Positions 40,844 to 50,452 of a stretch of DNA of 64,000 bases are shown piece after piece. Each line of letters starts with the position of its first letter. Position 1 is the first letter of the stretch. A program made the translations under genes and the position numbers. The notes under the pieces were generated by a model. That model was given only the letters and a program-made list of their open reading frames with translations. It did not search any database and had not been told where the DNA came from. The stretch lies in contig JBQTJX010000030.1 of the NCBI GenBank assembly GCA_052386675.1, forward strand, positions 62,001 to 126,000, given 5' to 3'. Origin of the DNA: RBG-16-66-20 sp052386675. Lineage in GTDB: Bacteria > Pseudomonadota > Gammaproteobacteria > Burkholderiales > SG8-39.

Positions 40844-42123
40844 CACGTCACCCTCTCAGGTTCCGGCTTGCACTGGTCGATGGCGGTGTACCAGGGCATG
40901 AGGAAGAAAAAGCCGAAGTACAGCACCGTGCACACCCGCGCCGCCCAGGTGGCGATGTCCTTGGTGTCGAGGAAGAAGGCATCGAAGCCGAACTGGCCCC
41001 ACACCGTGGTCGGCTTGACCCCGAGGTAGCCCAGCACCAGGAACACGACCACGAACATCGCCAGCGCGCTCTTGTAGTACACGCCGCGGTAGCGGATCGA
41101 GCGCACCGGGCTGCGGTCCAGCCAGGGCAGGAAGAACAGGATCATGGTGGCGAGCCCCATCGCCATCACCCCCGGGAACTGCGAATTGAACAGGGGCGGC
41201 ACCGCGCGCAGGATGGAGTAGTAGGGCGTGAAGTACCACACCGGCGCGATGTGCTCGGGCGTCTTCAGCGGATCGGCGGGAATGAAGTTGTTGTACTCGA
41301 GGAAGTAGCCCCCCATCTCCGGCGCGAAGAACAGGATCGAGCAGAACACCGCGAGGAACACCACCGCGCCGGCGATGTCCTTGACCGTGTAGTAGGGATG
41401 GAAGGGCACCCCGTCCAGCGGATGGCCGTTGGCGTCCTTCTTTTTCTTGATGTCGATCCCATCGGGGTTGTTGGAGCCGACGTCGTGCAGCGCCAGGATG
41501 TGCGCCGCCACCAGGCCCAGCAGCGCCAGCGGCAGCGCGATCACGTGCAGGGCGAAGAAGCGGTTCAGCGTCGCGTCGCCGACCACGTAGTCGCCGCGGA
41601 TCCAGATGGCGAGGTCCGGGCCGATGAACGGGATGGTGCCGAACAGGTTCACGATCACCTGCGCGCCCCAGTAGGACATCTGGCCCCAGGGCAGGAGGTA
41701 GCCGAAGAAGGCCTCGCCCATCAGCGTGAGGTAGATCAGGACGCCGAAGATCCACACCAGTTCCCTCGGCTGCTTGTAGGAGCCGTAGAGCATGCCGCGG
41801 AACATGTGCAGGTAGACCACGACGAAGAACGCCGAGGCTCCGGTGGAGTGGATGTAGCGGATCAGCCAGCCGCCCGGCACGTCGCGCATGATGTACTCGA
41901 CCGAGCCGAAGGCGAGCCCGGCGTCGGGTTTGTAGCTCATGGTGAGGTAGATGCCCGAGACGATCTGGATCGCGAGCACCAGCATCGACAGGGCGCCGAA
42001 GTAGTACCAGAAGTTGAAGTTCTTCGGCGCGTAGTACTCGGAGGCGTGCTTGCGGAACTCCTCGCCGACCGAGGGCATCCTCGCGTCGAACCAGTCCCAG
42101 GCGGCAGTCAGCAGGCGGTTCAT
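40843..42123 (-). CDS. petB: Cytochrome b of the bc1 complex
   Basis: This 426-residue membrane protein has eight helices, the four heme-ligand histidines (YIHSTGASAFFVVVYLHMFRG; FALHVIALPLALLGLVAAHILALHD) and the Qo-site PEWY-equivalent region (HIAPVWYFTPYYSILRAVP). The insertion with charged KKKKDANGHPLDGVPFHPYYTVKD is typical of proteobacterial cytochrome b. Part of petABC; stop overlaps the petC start. Confidence 0.97.
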   Translation of the reverse strand: MNRLLTAAWDWFDARMPSVGEEFRKHASEYYAPKNFNFWYYFGALSMLVLAIQIVSGIYLTMSYKPDAGLAFGSVEYIMRDVPGGWLIRYIHSTGASAFFVVVYLHMFRGMLYGSYKQPRELVWIFGVLIYLTLMGEAFFGYLLPWGQMSYWGAQVIVNLFGTIPFIGPDLAIWIRGDYVVGDATLNRFFALHVIALPLALLGLVAAHILALHDVGSNNPDGIDIKKKKDANGHPLDGVPFHPYYTVKDIAGAVVFLAVFCSILFFAPEMGGYFLEYNNFIPADPLKTPEHIAPVWYFTPYYSILRAVPPLFNSQFPGVMAMGLATMILFFLPWLDRSPVRSIRYRGVYYKSALAMFVVVFLVLGYLGVKPTTVWGQFGFDAFFLDTKDIATWAARVCTVLYFGFFFLMPWYTAIDQCKPEPERVT

Positions 42124-42127
42124 GCGT

Positions 42128-42718
42128 CTACGCCCCCTTCCTGTCGTCGCCGATGAGAATGGTGCCCTCGGACAGGTAGGTGTGCGGCGGCACCGGCAGG
42201 TTGAGCGGCGCAGGCGCCCCCTTGAACACGCGGCCGGCGTAGTCGAACTTGGAACCGTGGCAGGGGCAGTAGAAACCGCCGGCCCAATCCCCGCCCATCT
42301 CGCCCTTGGCGTCGACGCCCTTCAGCTGCGGCGAGCAGCCCAAGTGCGTGCACACGCCCTCCATCACCATGTACTCGGGCTTGAGCGCGCGGGTCTCGTT
42401 CTTCGCGTATTCGGGCTGCGCGGAAGCGGACGAGGACGGATCGGTGAGATTGGCGGCCACCGCCTTGAGGGAGTCCAGCATTTCCCTGGTACGGCGGACC
42501 ACCCACACAGGCTTGCCGCGCCACTCGATGACCTTCAGTTCGCCCGGCTCCATGCGAGAGACATCCACCTCCACCGGCGCGCCTGCGGCCTTCGCGCGCT
42601 CGGAGGGCCACCAGCTCCAGACGAAGGGCACGGCGGCACCGGCGCCGGCAGCGGCACCCACGGCGGCGGTGGCGGCAATCAGGTTGCGCCGCGATTTGTC
42701 CATCTTGGCTTCGCTCAT
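42128..42718 (-). CDS. petA: Ubiquinol-cytochrome c reductase Rieske iron-sulfur protein
   Basis: This 196-residue protein has a Tat-type N-terminal anchor (KSRRNLIAATAAVGAAAGAG) and both Rieske boxes: CTHLGC (Cys123, His125; Cys128 for the disulfide) and CPCHGS (Cys151, His154; Cys153). Export needs the Tat system, whose genes lie at 51337-52780 in this same window. It is the first gene of petABC, divergent from the DegS-like protease gene over 152 bases. Confidence 0.96.
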   Translation of the reverse strand: MSEAKMDKSRRNLIAATAAVGAAAGAGAAVPFVWSWWPSERAKAAGAPVEVDVSRMEPGELKVIEWRGKPVWVVRRTREMLDSLKAVAANLTDPSSSASAQPEYAKNETRALKPEYMVMEGVCTHLGCSPQLKGVDAKGEMGGDWAGGFYCPCHGSKFDYAGRVFKGAPAPLNLPVPPHTYLSEGTILIGDDRKGA

Positions 42719-42776
42719 GTCGGGGGCTCTGGGGGCTTGTTTTCAGAAGAGAACGCGGATTTTAGCGAGCCGCTGC

Positions 42777-42794
42777 GGGAAAGTCCACGATTTC
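42777..42794. repeat. Half copy of the dispersed repeat between petA and the protease gene
   Basis: GGGAAAGTCCACGATTTC differs from the left arm of the copy at 10341-10364 (GGGACAGTCCACGATTTC) at one base. It lies in the divergent gap, 59 bases upstream of petA. Confidence 0.7.
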
Positions 42795-42847
42795 GCGCCT
42801 AAGTGCCTAAAATGAAAGGTGATTCATGCTAGATTGGCATCTCCTCC

Positions 42848-42880
42848 CATGACCTCGCCATGACCTCGCCATGACCCGCC
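42848..42880 (+). repeat. Three 11-bp tandem units creating two mini-ORFs before the protease gene
   Basis: CATGACCTCGC occurs at 42848 and 42859, and the third unit (CATGACCCGC, from 42870) contains the protease start. Each of the first two ATGs (42849, 42860) opens ATG ACC TCG CCA TGA (MTSP-stop), and each stop overlaps the next ATG as ATGA. This makes a chain of two four-codon reading frames leading into the start at 42871. No Shine-Dalgarno is evident upstream. Confidence 0.6.
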
Positions 42881-44036
42881 TCTGGCTGATCTTCGCGCAG
42901 ACCGCGACCGTGTGCCTCGCGGCCCTGTTCGTCGTCGCGACGCTGAAGCCGGAGTGGCTGCCCGCCAAGGGCGTGGGCGAGATCGTGCCCATCCTGCAGA
43001 CGCCGCCGGCGGCGGACCCCGCCGCCGTGCCCGCACCGGGTGCGCGCGCCGACTCCTACCATGACGCGGTGATCAAAGCGATGCCCTCCGTGGTCGGCAT
43101 CGTCACCTCCAAGGAAGTGCGCTCGCGCAACCCGTTGCTCATCGATCCGACGCTGCGGCGCTTCTTCGGCGACCGCTTCGCCGACGAGGCGCAGAAGGCG
43201 ACCAGCCTCGGATCGGGCGTGATCGTCAGTCCGGCGGGCTACATCCTCACCAACAACCATGTGGTGGAAACCGCCGACGAAATCGAGGTGGCGCTGCCCG
43301 ACGGCAAGAAGCTGCTCGCCAAGGTGGTCGGCAATGACCCGGACACCGACCTTGCGGTGCTTCGCGTCCAGGGCGAGAACCTGCGCGCCGTTTCCTTCGG
43401 CTCGTCGGACACGCTGCGCGTGGGCGACGTCGTGCTCGCCATCGGCAACCCTTTTGGCTTCGGCCAGACAGTGACCTCGGGCATCGTCTCGGCGCTGGGG
43501 CGCTCGGGACTCGGGATCAACACTTTCGAGAACTTCATCCAGACCGACGCCGCGATCAACCCCGGGAACTCCGGCGGCGCGCTGGTCGATTCGCGCGGCA
43601 ACCTCGTCGGAATCAACGCCGCCATCTACTCGCAGACCGGGGGGTCCATGGGGATTGGCTTCGCCATCCCCGTGTCGACCGCGAAGATGGTGTTGGAGCA
43701 GATCATCAAGAGCGGCGCGGTGACGCGCGGCTGGATCGGGGTCGAGCTGCAACCGCTTACCCCTGCGCTCGCCGAGTCGTTCAAGCTCGCCACGCCCGAG
43801 GGCGCCATCATCGGCGGCGTGGTGCGCAGCAGCCCCGCGGACAAGGCAGGGGCAAAGCCCGGGGACGTCCTGCTCGCCATTGACGGCCGCAAAGTCGCCG
43901 ATCCGCAGGGCGTGCTGGACGTGGTGGCCGGGATCGAGCCTGGGCGCAGCGCCATGCTCCGGGTGAGCCGGCGCGGCGAGATGGTGGAACTCCCGATCAC
44001 CATCGGGCGGCGCCCCAAGCCGCAGAGCCGGGTGGA

Positions 44037-44040
<4 letters not shown>
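42871..44040 (+). CDS. DegS/DegQ-type trypsin-like serine protease with one PDZ domain
   Basis: This 389-residue protein has an N-terminal membrane anchor (about 5-24). The trypsin domain has the triad in TNNHVVE (His), DTDLAVLR (Asp) and NPGNSGGALVD (Ser). It has a single PDZ domain (GWIGVELQPL; SPADKAGAKPGDVLLAIDG). One PDZ and a membrane anchor fit DegS/AlgW-like periplasmic stress proteases. The stop overlaps the regulator ATG (ATGA). Confidence 0.92.
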
Positions 44041-45470
<1,430 letters not shown>

Positions 45471-45476
45471 GCACGA

Positions 45477-45493
45477 TGTATGACTTTCATACA
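45477..45493. promoter_or_regulatory. Probable upstream activator site of the liv operon
   Basis: TGTATGA-CTT-TCATACA is a 17-bp palindrome that starts seven bases after the regulator stop and lies about 90 bases before the -24 box. That distance is typical for enhancer sites of sigma54 activators. A second, shorter inverted repeat, GACT-gaagt-AGTC, follows at 45523-45535. An AT-rich stretch between them and the promoter could bend DNA. Inferred from position and symmetry. Confidence 0.55.
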
Positions 45494-45579
45494 CTCGTTC
45501 GTCCAGATATCAGACACTAAATGACTGAAGTAGTCGCTCACATTAAATAATTCCTTTTGTTTTCAAACCTCCGACCAGG

Positions 45580-45594
45580 TGGCACAGGGGTTGC
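45580..45594 (+). promoter_or_regulatory. Sigma54 (-24/-12) promoter of the liv operon
   Basis: TGGCAC-AGGGG-TTGC matches the sigma54 consensus TGGCAC-N5-TTGC exactly, with both invariant GG and GC dinucleotides at correct spacing. It is 38 bases before the substrate-binding protein ATG (45633), which has a strong AGGAGG. The gene just upstream encodes a sigma54 activator, so control of the operon by it is the natural reading. Confidence 0.85.
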
Positions 45595-45632
45595 GTAGTG
45601 CTTCTTCAGCTTTCTCATTCCTAGGAGGGAAC

Positions 45633-46820
45633 ATGAAACGCCTGACCAACCTGCTCGCCGCGGCCACGCTCGCGGGCGCCACCAGCCTGGCTTTTGCCCA
45701 GGACATCAAGCTCGCCCACGTCTACGACAAGACCGGCCCCCTTGAGGCCTACGCCAAGCAGACCCACGCCGGCCTGATGCTGGGCTTGGAGTACGCGACC
45801 GGCGGTTCGATGACGGTGCTGGGCCGCAAGATCGTGGTGATCGAGAGGGACAGCCAGTTCAAGCCCGACGCGGGCAAGTCGCAGCTCGCGGCCGCGTTCG
45901 GCGACGACAAGGCCGACCTCGCCATCGGTCCCACCGGCTCGGGCGTCGCCCTCGCCATGCTGCCGGTGGCCGAGGAGTACAAGAAAGTGTTGCTGGTGGA
46001 GCCCGCGGTGGCCGACACCATCACCGGCGCCAACTGGAACCGCTACATCTTCCGCACCGGGCGCAGCTCGACCCAGGACGCGGTCGCCGGCGCGGTGTCG
46101 CTGCCGGCTGATGCGCAGATCGCGATGCTGGCGCAGGACTATGCGTTCGGCCGCGACGGCGTGAAGGCCTTCAAGGATACGCTCGCGGCGGTCGGCAGCA
46201 AGGCGCAGATCGTGCATGAGGAGTACGTGCCGCAGGCCACCACGGACTTCACCGCGCCCTCGCAGCGCATCTTCGACGTGCTGAAGGACAAGAAGGGCAC
46301 CCGCATCCTCGCCATCATCTGGGCGGGCGCGAACCCGGCGACCAAGATCCACGACCTCAAGCCCGAGCGCTTCGGCATCAAGCTCGCCCCCGGCGGCAAC
46401 ATCCTGCCGGTGATGAAGGGCTGGAAGGACCTCGCGGGCGCAGAGGGCGCGATCTACTACTACTACGGCTTCCCGAAGAACAAGGTGAACGAGTGGCTGG
46501 TCGCCGAGCACCGCAAGCGCTACGGCGGCGCGCTGCCCGACTTCTTCACCGCCGGCGGCATGGCGGCGGGGATCGCGGTGGTCGAGGGCATCAAGAAGGC
46601 CGGCGGCACCGATACCGAGAAGCTGATCGCGGCCATGGCGGGCATGAGCTTCGAGTCGCCCAAGGGCACCATGACCTTCCGCAAGGAAGACCACCAGGCG
46701 ATGCAGAACATGTACCACTTCCGCATCAAGAAGGCGCAGGCGAGCGAGTGGGACCTGCTGGAGCTGGTGCGCGAAATTCCGGCCAGGGAAATTCCGGTCC
46801 CGGTCAGAAACAAGCGCTAA
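45633..46820 (+). CDS. ABC transporter substrate-binding protein (LivK-type)
   Basis: This 395-residue periplasmic binding protein has a signal peptide (LTNLLAAATLAGATSLAFAQ), type I periplasmic-binding fold motifs (IKLAHVYDKTGPLEAYAKQTHAGLMLGLEYA; IGPTGSGVALAMLPVAEE) and FFTAGGMAAGIAVVEGIKKAGG. It captures the substrate for the LivHMGF transporter encoded just after it. The motif set suggests a branched-chain amino acid or aromatic/aliphatic acid ligand, not resolved here. The start ATG has AGGAGG at the ideal distance. Confidence 0.9.
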   Translation: MKRLTNLLAAATLAGATSLAFAQDIKLAHVYDKTGPLEAYAKQTHAGLMLGLEYATGGSMTVLGRKIVVIERDSQFKPDAGKSQLAAAFGDDKADLAIGPTGSGVALAMLPVAEEYKKVLLVEPAVADTITGANWNRYIFRTGRSSTQDAVAGAVSLPADAQIAMLAQDYAFGRDGVKAFKDTLAAVGSKAQIVHEEYVPQATTDFTAPSQRIFDVLKDKKGTRILAIIWAGANPATKIHDLKPERFGIKLAPGGNILPVMKGWKDLAGAEGAIYYYYGFPKNKVNEWLVAEHRKRYGGALPDFFTAGGMAAGIAVVEGIKKAGGTDTEKLIAAMAGMSFESPKGTMTFRKEDHQAMQNMYHFRIKKAQASEWDLLELVREIPAREIPVPVRNKR

Positions 46821-46831
46821 ACGGGCTCGGA

Positions 46832-46857
46832 ATGGGGGAACCCTACGGTTCCCCCAT
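46832..46857 (+). promoter_or_regulatory. Intercistronic hairpin after the binding-protein gene
   Basis: ATGGGGGAACC-CTAC-GGTTCCCCCAT is a perfect 11-bp stem with a four-base loop, 12 bases after the binding-protein stop and 33 bases before livG. There is no T tract, so it is unlikely to be a full terminator. Such hairpins commonly protect binding-protein mRNA and give it excess over the membrane components. Confidence 0.7.
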
Positions 46858-46890
46858 GGCCCCCTCCCCAACCGCAAACCGGGAAGCGCC

Positions 46891-47658
46891 ATGGCTGGGC
46901 AGCACCCTGTCCTGGAAACGCGCGGGCTGACGATCCGCTTCGGCGGCCATGTCGCCGTGGATGCGGTGAGCTGCCGCTTCGAGCCGGGCACGCTCACCGC
47001 CATCGTCGGTCCCAACGGCGCGGGCAAGACCACCTACTTCAACCTCATCTCCGGGCAGCTGCCCGCGAGCGACGGCCAGGTGCTGCTCTATGGCGAGGAC
47101 GTCACCCGCGATCCGGCGCCGGTGCGCACCCGCAAGGGCATGGGGCGGGCCTTCCAGCTCACCAACCTTTTTCCCAACCTCACCGTGCTGGAGAACGTGC
47201 GCCTCGCGGTGCAGGCGCGCACCGGCACCGGCCTCAACCTGGTGTCCATGTGGGGCAGCCACGTCGAACTGGTGGAGCGCGCCGAGAACTGCCTCGCGCG
47301 CGTCGCGCTCGCCGAGCGCCGCCACACGCTCGCCTCGGCGCTGTCGCACGGCGACCAGAGGAAGCTCGAGGTCGCGATCCTGCTTGCGCTCGAGCCCGAA
47401 ATCTTCATGTTCGACGAGCCCACCGCGGGCATGAGCGTGGACGAGGTGCCGGTGATCCTGGACCTGATCCACGAGATCAAGGCGGGCAAGGACAAGACGG
47501 TGCTGCTGGTGGAGCACAAGATGGACGTGGTGCGGTCCCTGGCCGACCGCATCATCGTCCTGCACCAGGGCCAGTTGGTCGCCGACGGCGAGCCGGCCGA
47601 GGTGATCGCCTCGCCAGTGGTGCAGGAAGCCTACCTTGGGATCCCCGCCGGTGGCTGA
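46891..47658 (+). CDS. livG: Branched-chain amino acid ABC transporter ATP-binding protein LivG
   Basis: This 255-residue ATPase has Walker A GPNGAGKTT, the LivG-specific ARGLTNLF-type stretch (RAFQLTNLFPNLTVLENV), a signature-like ALSHGDQRKLEVAI (modified LSGGQ) and Walker B IFMFDEPTAG. It energises the liv permease as one of two different ATPases. The GTG of livF overlaps its stop region by eight bases. Confidence 0.93.
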   Translation: MAGQHPVLETRGLTIRFGGHVAVDAVSCRFEPGTLTAIVGPNGAGKTTYFNLISGQLPASDGQVLLYGEDVTRDPAPVRTRKGMGRAFQLTNLFPNLTVLENVRLAVQARTGTGLNLVSMWGSHVELVERAENCLARVALAERRHTLASALSHGDQRKLEVAILLALEPEIFMFDEPTAGMSVDEVPVILDLIHEIKAGKDKTVLLVEHKMDVVRSLADRIIVLHQGQLVADGEPAEVIASPVVQEAYLGIPAGG

Positions 47659-48376
47659 CGCGCTCCTCGAGCTGTCCGGCGTGCATACGCACATCGCCCA
47701 GTACCACATCCTGCAGGGCGTGGACTTTGCGGTGCCGCGCGGCGAACTGACCATGCTGCTGGGACGCAATGGCGCGGGCAAGACCACCACGCTGCGCACC
47801 ATCCTCGGCCTGTGGCGCGCCTCGGCGGGATCGATCCGCCTCGAGTCCGCCGACATCACGCGGCGCGAGACGCCGGACATCGCGAACCTCGGCATCGCCT
47901 ACGTGCCCGAGTCCATGGGCATCTTCGCCGGCCTCACGGTGCAGGAGAACCTGGTGCTGGCGGCGCGCAACGGGCCGCCCGCCGGGGAGCGGCTGGAGCG
48001 GATCTTCCGCTTCTTCCCGCCGATGAAGACATTCTGGCACCTGCCCGCGGGCCTGCTCTCGGGCGGGCAGAAGCAGATGCTGGCGATTTCGCGCGCCATC
48101 GTGGAGCCAAGGAAGCTCATCCTGATCGATGAGCCGACCAAGGGCCTCGCGCCGGCGATCATCAACAACCTGATCGAGGCTTTCGCCGAGCTGAAGCAGA
48201 CCGACACCACCATCCTGATGGTGGAGCAGAATTTCCATGCCGCCCGGTCGCTGGGCGATTCCGTGGCGGTGATGGACGCCGGGCGCATCGTGCACACCGG
48301 GCGCATGGCCGAGCTGGCGGCGGACGAAGCCCTGCAGACGAAGCTGCTCGGATTGTCGCTGGAGGCGCATCAGTGA
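47651..48376 (+). CDS. livF: Branched-chain amino acid ABC transporter ATP-binding protein LivF
   Basis: This 241-residue ATPase has Walker A GRNGAGKTTTLRTILGL, the signature LLSGGQKQMLAISRAI and Walker B LILIDEPTKGLAPAI, typical of LivF. GTG at 47651 is chosen because the homology starts with ADALLELSGVHTHI. It overlaps livG by eight bases, so the two ATPases are translationally coupled. livH begins 16 bases after the stop. Confidence 0.93.
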   Translation: MADALLELSGVHTHIAQYHILQGVDFAVPRGELTMLLGRNGAGKTTTLRTILGLWRASAGSIRLESADITRRETPDIANLGIAYVPESMGIFAGLTVQENLVLAARNGPPAGERLERIFRFFPPMKTFWHLPAGLLSGGQKQMLAISRAIVEPRKLILIDEPTKGLAPAIINNLIEAFAELKQTDTTILMVEQNFHAARSLGDSVAVMDAGRIVHTGRMAELAADEALQTKLLGLSLEAHQ

Positions 48377-48392
48377 GCCGGGAAGCCCAGCA

Positions 48393-49385
48393 ATGAAGGC
48401 TATCGAAGGCCAGCGCATTGACTGGATCCCGCTCGCGCTGCTGGCAGCGGTGGCGCTGGGGGCGCTGGCGATGATCGGCAGCCCCTCCACCTGGGTCACG
48501 CTGACCATCGCGGGCCTCGCCATGGGCCTGCTCATCTTCATCATGGCCTCGGGCCTGACGCTCGTCTTCGGCCTGATGGACGTGATGAACTTCGCCCACG
48601 GCCTGTTCATCGCCATCGGCGCCTACATGGCGATGTCGACGATCCGGCTGTTCTCCGCGGCCGCCGGCGCCGATTCCTTCCTGGCCAACCTCGCCGCGGT
48701 GCTGCCGGCGATGCTGGCGGCGATGGTGGTCGCCGGGCTGCTGGGCTGGTTCTTCGAGCGCGTCATCATCCGCCCGGTCTACGGCCAGCACCTGAAGCAG
48801 ATCCTGATCACCACCGGTGGCATGATCGTGGCCGAGCAGTTGATCCACGTCTTCTGGGGACCGGACCTGCAGCCACTGGCGCGACCGGCATCCCTGCGCG
48901 GCGCCTTCATCGTCGGCGACATGGCTATCGAGAAATACCGCCTGATCGCGGTCGCGATCGGCCTGGTGGTGTTCGCCGCCATGATGCTGGTGCTGAACCG
49001 CACCAAGATCGGCTTGCTGATCCGCGCCGGGGTCGAGAACAAGGAGATGGTGGAGGCAATGGGCTACCGCATCCGGCGCCTGTTCGTCGGCGTGTTCGTC
49101 GCCGGCTCCGCCCTCGCCGGCCTGGGCGGCGCGCTCTGGGGGATGTACCAGGAAAGCGTCACGGTCCACATCGGCGCCAACATGATGGTGCTCATCTTCA
49201 TCGTCATCATCATCGGCGGCCTGGGCTCCATCGGCGGCTGCGTCGCCGGCGCGCTGCTGGTCGGGCTGGTGGCCAACTACGTGGGCTACCTCGCGCCCAA
49301 GGTCGCGCTCGGCTCCAACATCCTGTTGATGGTGCTGATCCTGCTGTGGCGTCCGCAGGGCCTGTATCCGGTTTCGAAGCAATGA
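48393..49385 (+). CDS. livH: Branched-chain amino acid ABC transporter permease LivH
   Basis: This 330-residue permease has LivH signatures GLTLVFGLMDVMNFAHGLFIAIGAYMA and LIFIVIIIGGLGSIGGCVAGALLVG. Compared with the livH at 283-1161 it has a longer N-terminal helix region. It partners with LivM from the next gene, whose ATG overlaps this stop (ATGA). Confidence 0.93.
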   Translation: MKAIEGQRIDWIPLALLAAVALGALAMIGSPSTWVTLTIAGLAMGLLIFIMASGLTLVFGLMDVMNFAHGLFIAIGAYMAMSTIRLFSAAAGADSFLANLAAVLPAMLAAMVVAGLLGWFFERVIIRPVYGQHLKQILITTGGMIVAEQLIHVFWGPDLQPLARPASLRGAFIVGDMAIEKYRLIAVAIGLVVFAAMMLVLNRTKIGLLIRAGVENKEMVEAMGYRIRRLFVGVFVAGSALAGLGGALWGMYQESVTVHIGANMMVLIFIVIIIGGLGSIGGCVAGALLVGLVANYVGYLAPKVALGSNILLMVLILLWRPQGLYPVSKQ

Positions 49386-50452
49386 TTCGCTCCCTCATTT
49401 CCGCCGACTTCCCGCGCAGCCGCGTCCTCGGCATCGCGCTGCTCGCGATCCTCGCCGGCCTCGCGCTGGCGCCGTTCCTGTTCCCCGGCACGCGGCCGCT
49501 GGACGTCGCGGCCAAGGTCTGCGTGTTCATCCTGCTGGTGGCCAGCTACGACCTGCTGCTGGGCTACACCGGCATCGTGTCCTTCGCGCACACCATGTTC
49601 TTCGGCATCGGCGGCTACGGCGTGGCCATCGCCCTGTCGCGCATGGAAGCCGGCTGGAGCGCGATCGCGGTGGGCACGGCGGTAGCGCTGCTGTTGTCGC
49701 TGGCGCTTTCGTTCCTGATCGGCCTGTTCTCGCTGCGCGTGAAGGCCATCTTCTTCGCCATGATCACGCTGGCGGTGGCCTCGTTTTTCGCCATCCTCGC
49801 CTCGCAACTGTCGAACGTCACCGGCGGGGAGGACGGCATCACCTTCCGCGTGCCCGAACTGCTGCGCCCGGCCTGGCGCCTGCTGGAGCAGCCCTTCCTC
49901 GGGGTCACGCTGGGCGGGCGCGTGCTCACCTATTACCTGGTATTCGGGGTGTCGCTGGCCCTCTTCCTCGCCCTGCTGCGGGTGGTGAACTCGCCCTTCG
50001 GCCGCGTGCTGCAGGCGATCCGCGAGAACGAGTTCCGCGCCGAGGCGCTGGGCTACCGCATCGTGGTCTACCGGACGCTGGCCAACTGCCTGGGCGCGCT
50101 GGTGGCCACGCTCGCCGGCGTGCTCTACGCGCTGTGGCTGCGCTACACCGGGCCCAACACCACGCTCGACTTCGCGATCATGATCGACATCCTGCTGATG
50201 GTGGTGATCGGCGGCATGGGCACGATGTATGGCGCGGTCATCGGCGCCACGATCTTCGTCGTGGCGCAGAACTACCTGCAGGAGGCGATGAAGGCGCTCT
50301 CCGGCGCCCTGAAGGGCGTGCCGCTCCTGCCGGACCTGTTCCACCCTGACCGGTGGCTGCTGTGGTTCGGCGTGCTGTTCGTCTTGTCGGTGTACTACTT
50401 CCCTGCCGGCATCGTCGGCCAGCTGCGTGCCAGGGCGGCGCTGAGGAAATGA
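49382..50452 (+). CDS. livM: Branched-chain amino acid ABC transporter permease LivM
   Basis: This 356-residue permease has the LivM motif GYTGIVSFAHTMFFGIGGYG and the late IRENEFRAEALGYRIVVYRTLANCLGALVATLAGVLYAL stretch. An extra loop near the C terminus (QEAMKALSGALKGVPLLPDLFHPDRW) is seen in several uptake systems of aromatic or carboxylic acids. The stop overlaps the alpha/beta hydrolase ATG (ATGA), so the hydrolase is part of the operon. Confidence 0.93.
   Translation: MIRSLISADFPRSRVLGIALLAILAGLALAPFLFPGTRPLDVAAKVCVFILLVASYDLLLGYTGIVSFAHTMFFGIGGYGVAIALSRMEAGWSAIAVGTAVALLLSLALSFLIGLFSLRVKAIFFAMITLAVASFFAILASQLSNVTGGEDGITFRVPELLRPAWRLLEQPFLGVTLGGRVLTYYLVFGVSLALFLALLRVVNSPFGRVLQAIRENEFRAEALGYRIVVYRTLANCLGALVATLAGVLYALWLRYTGPNTTLDFAIMIDILLMVVIGGMGTMYGAVIGATIFVVAQNYLQEAMKALSGALKGVPLLPDLFHPDRWLLWFGVLFVLSVYYFPAGIVGQLRARAALRK

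Noticed and set aside
46832..46857. Hairpin after the binding-protein gene as an intrinsic terminator
   Set aside because: There is no T tract after the stem, and livG follows in the same operon.
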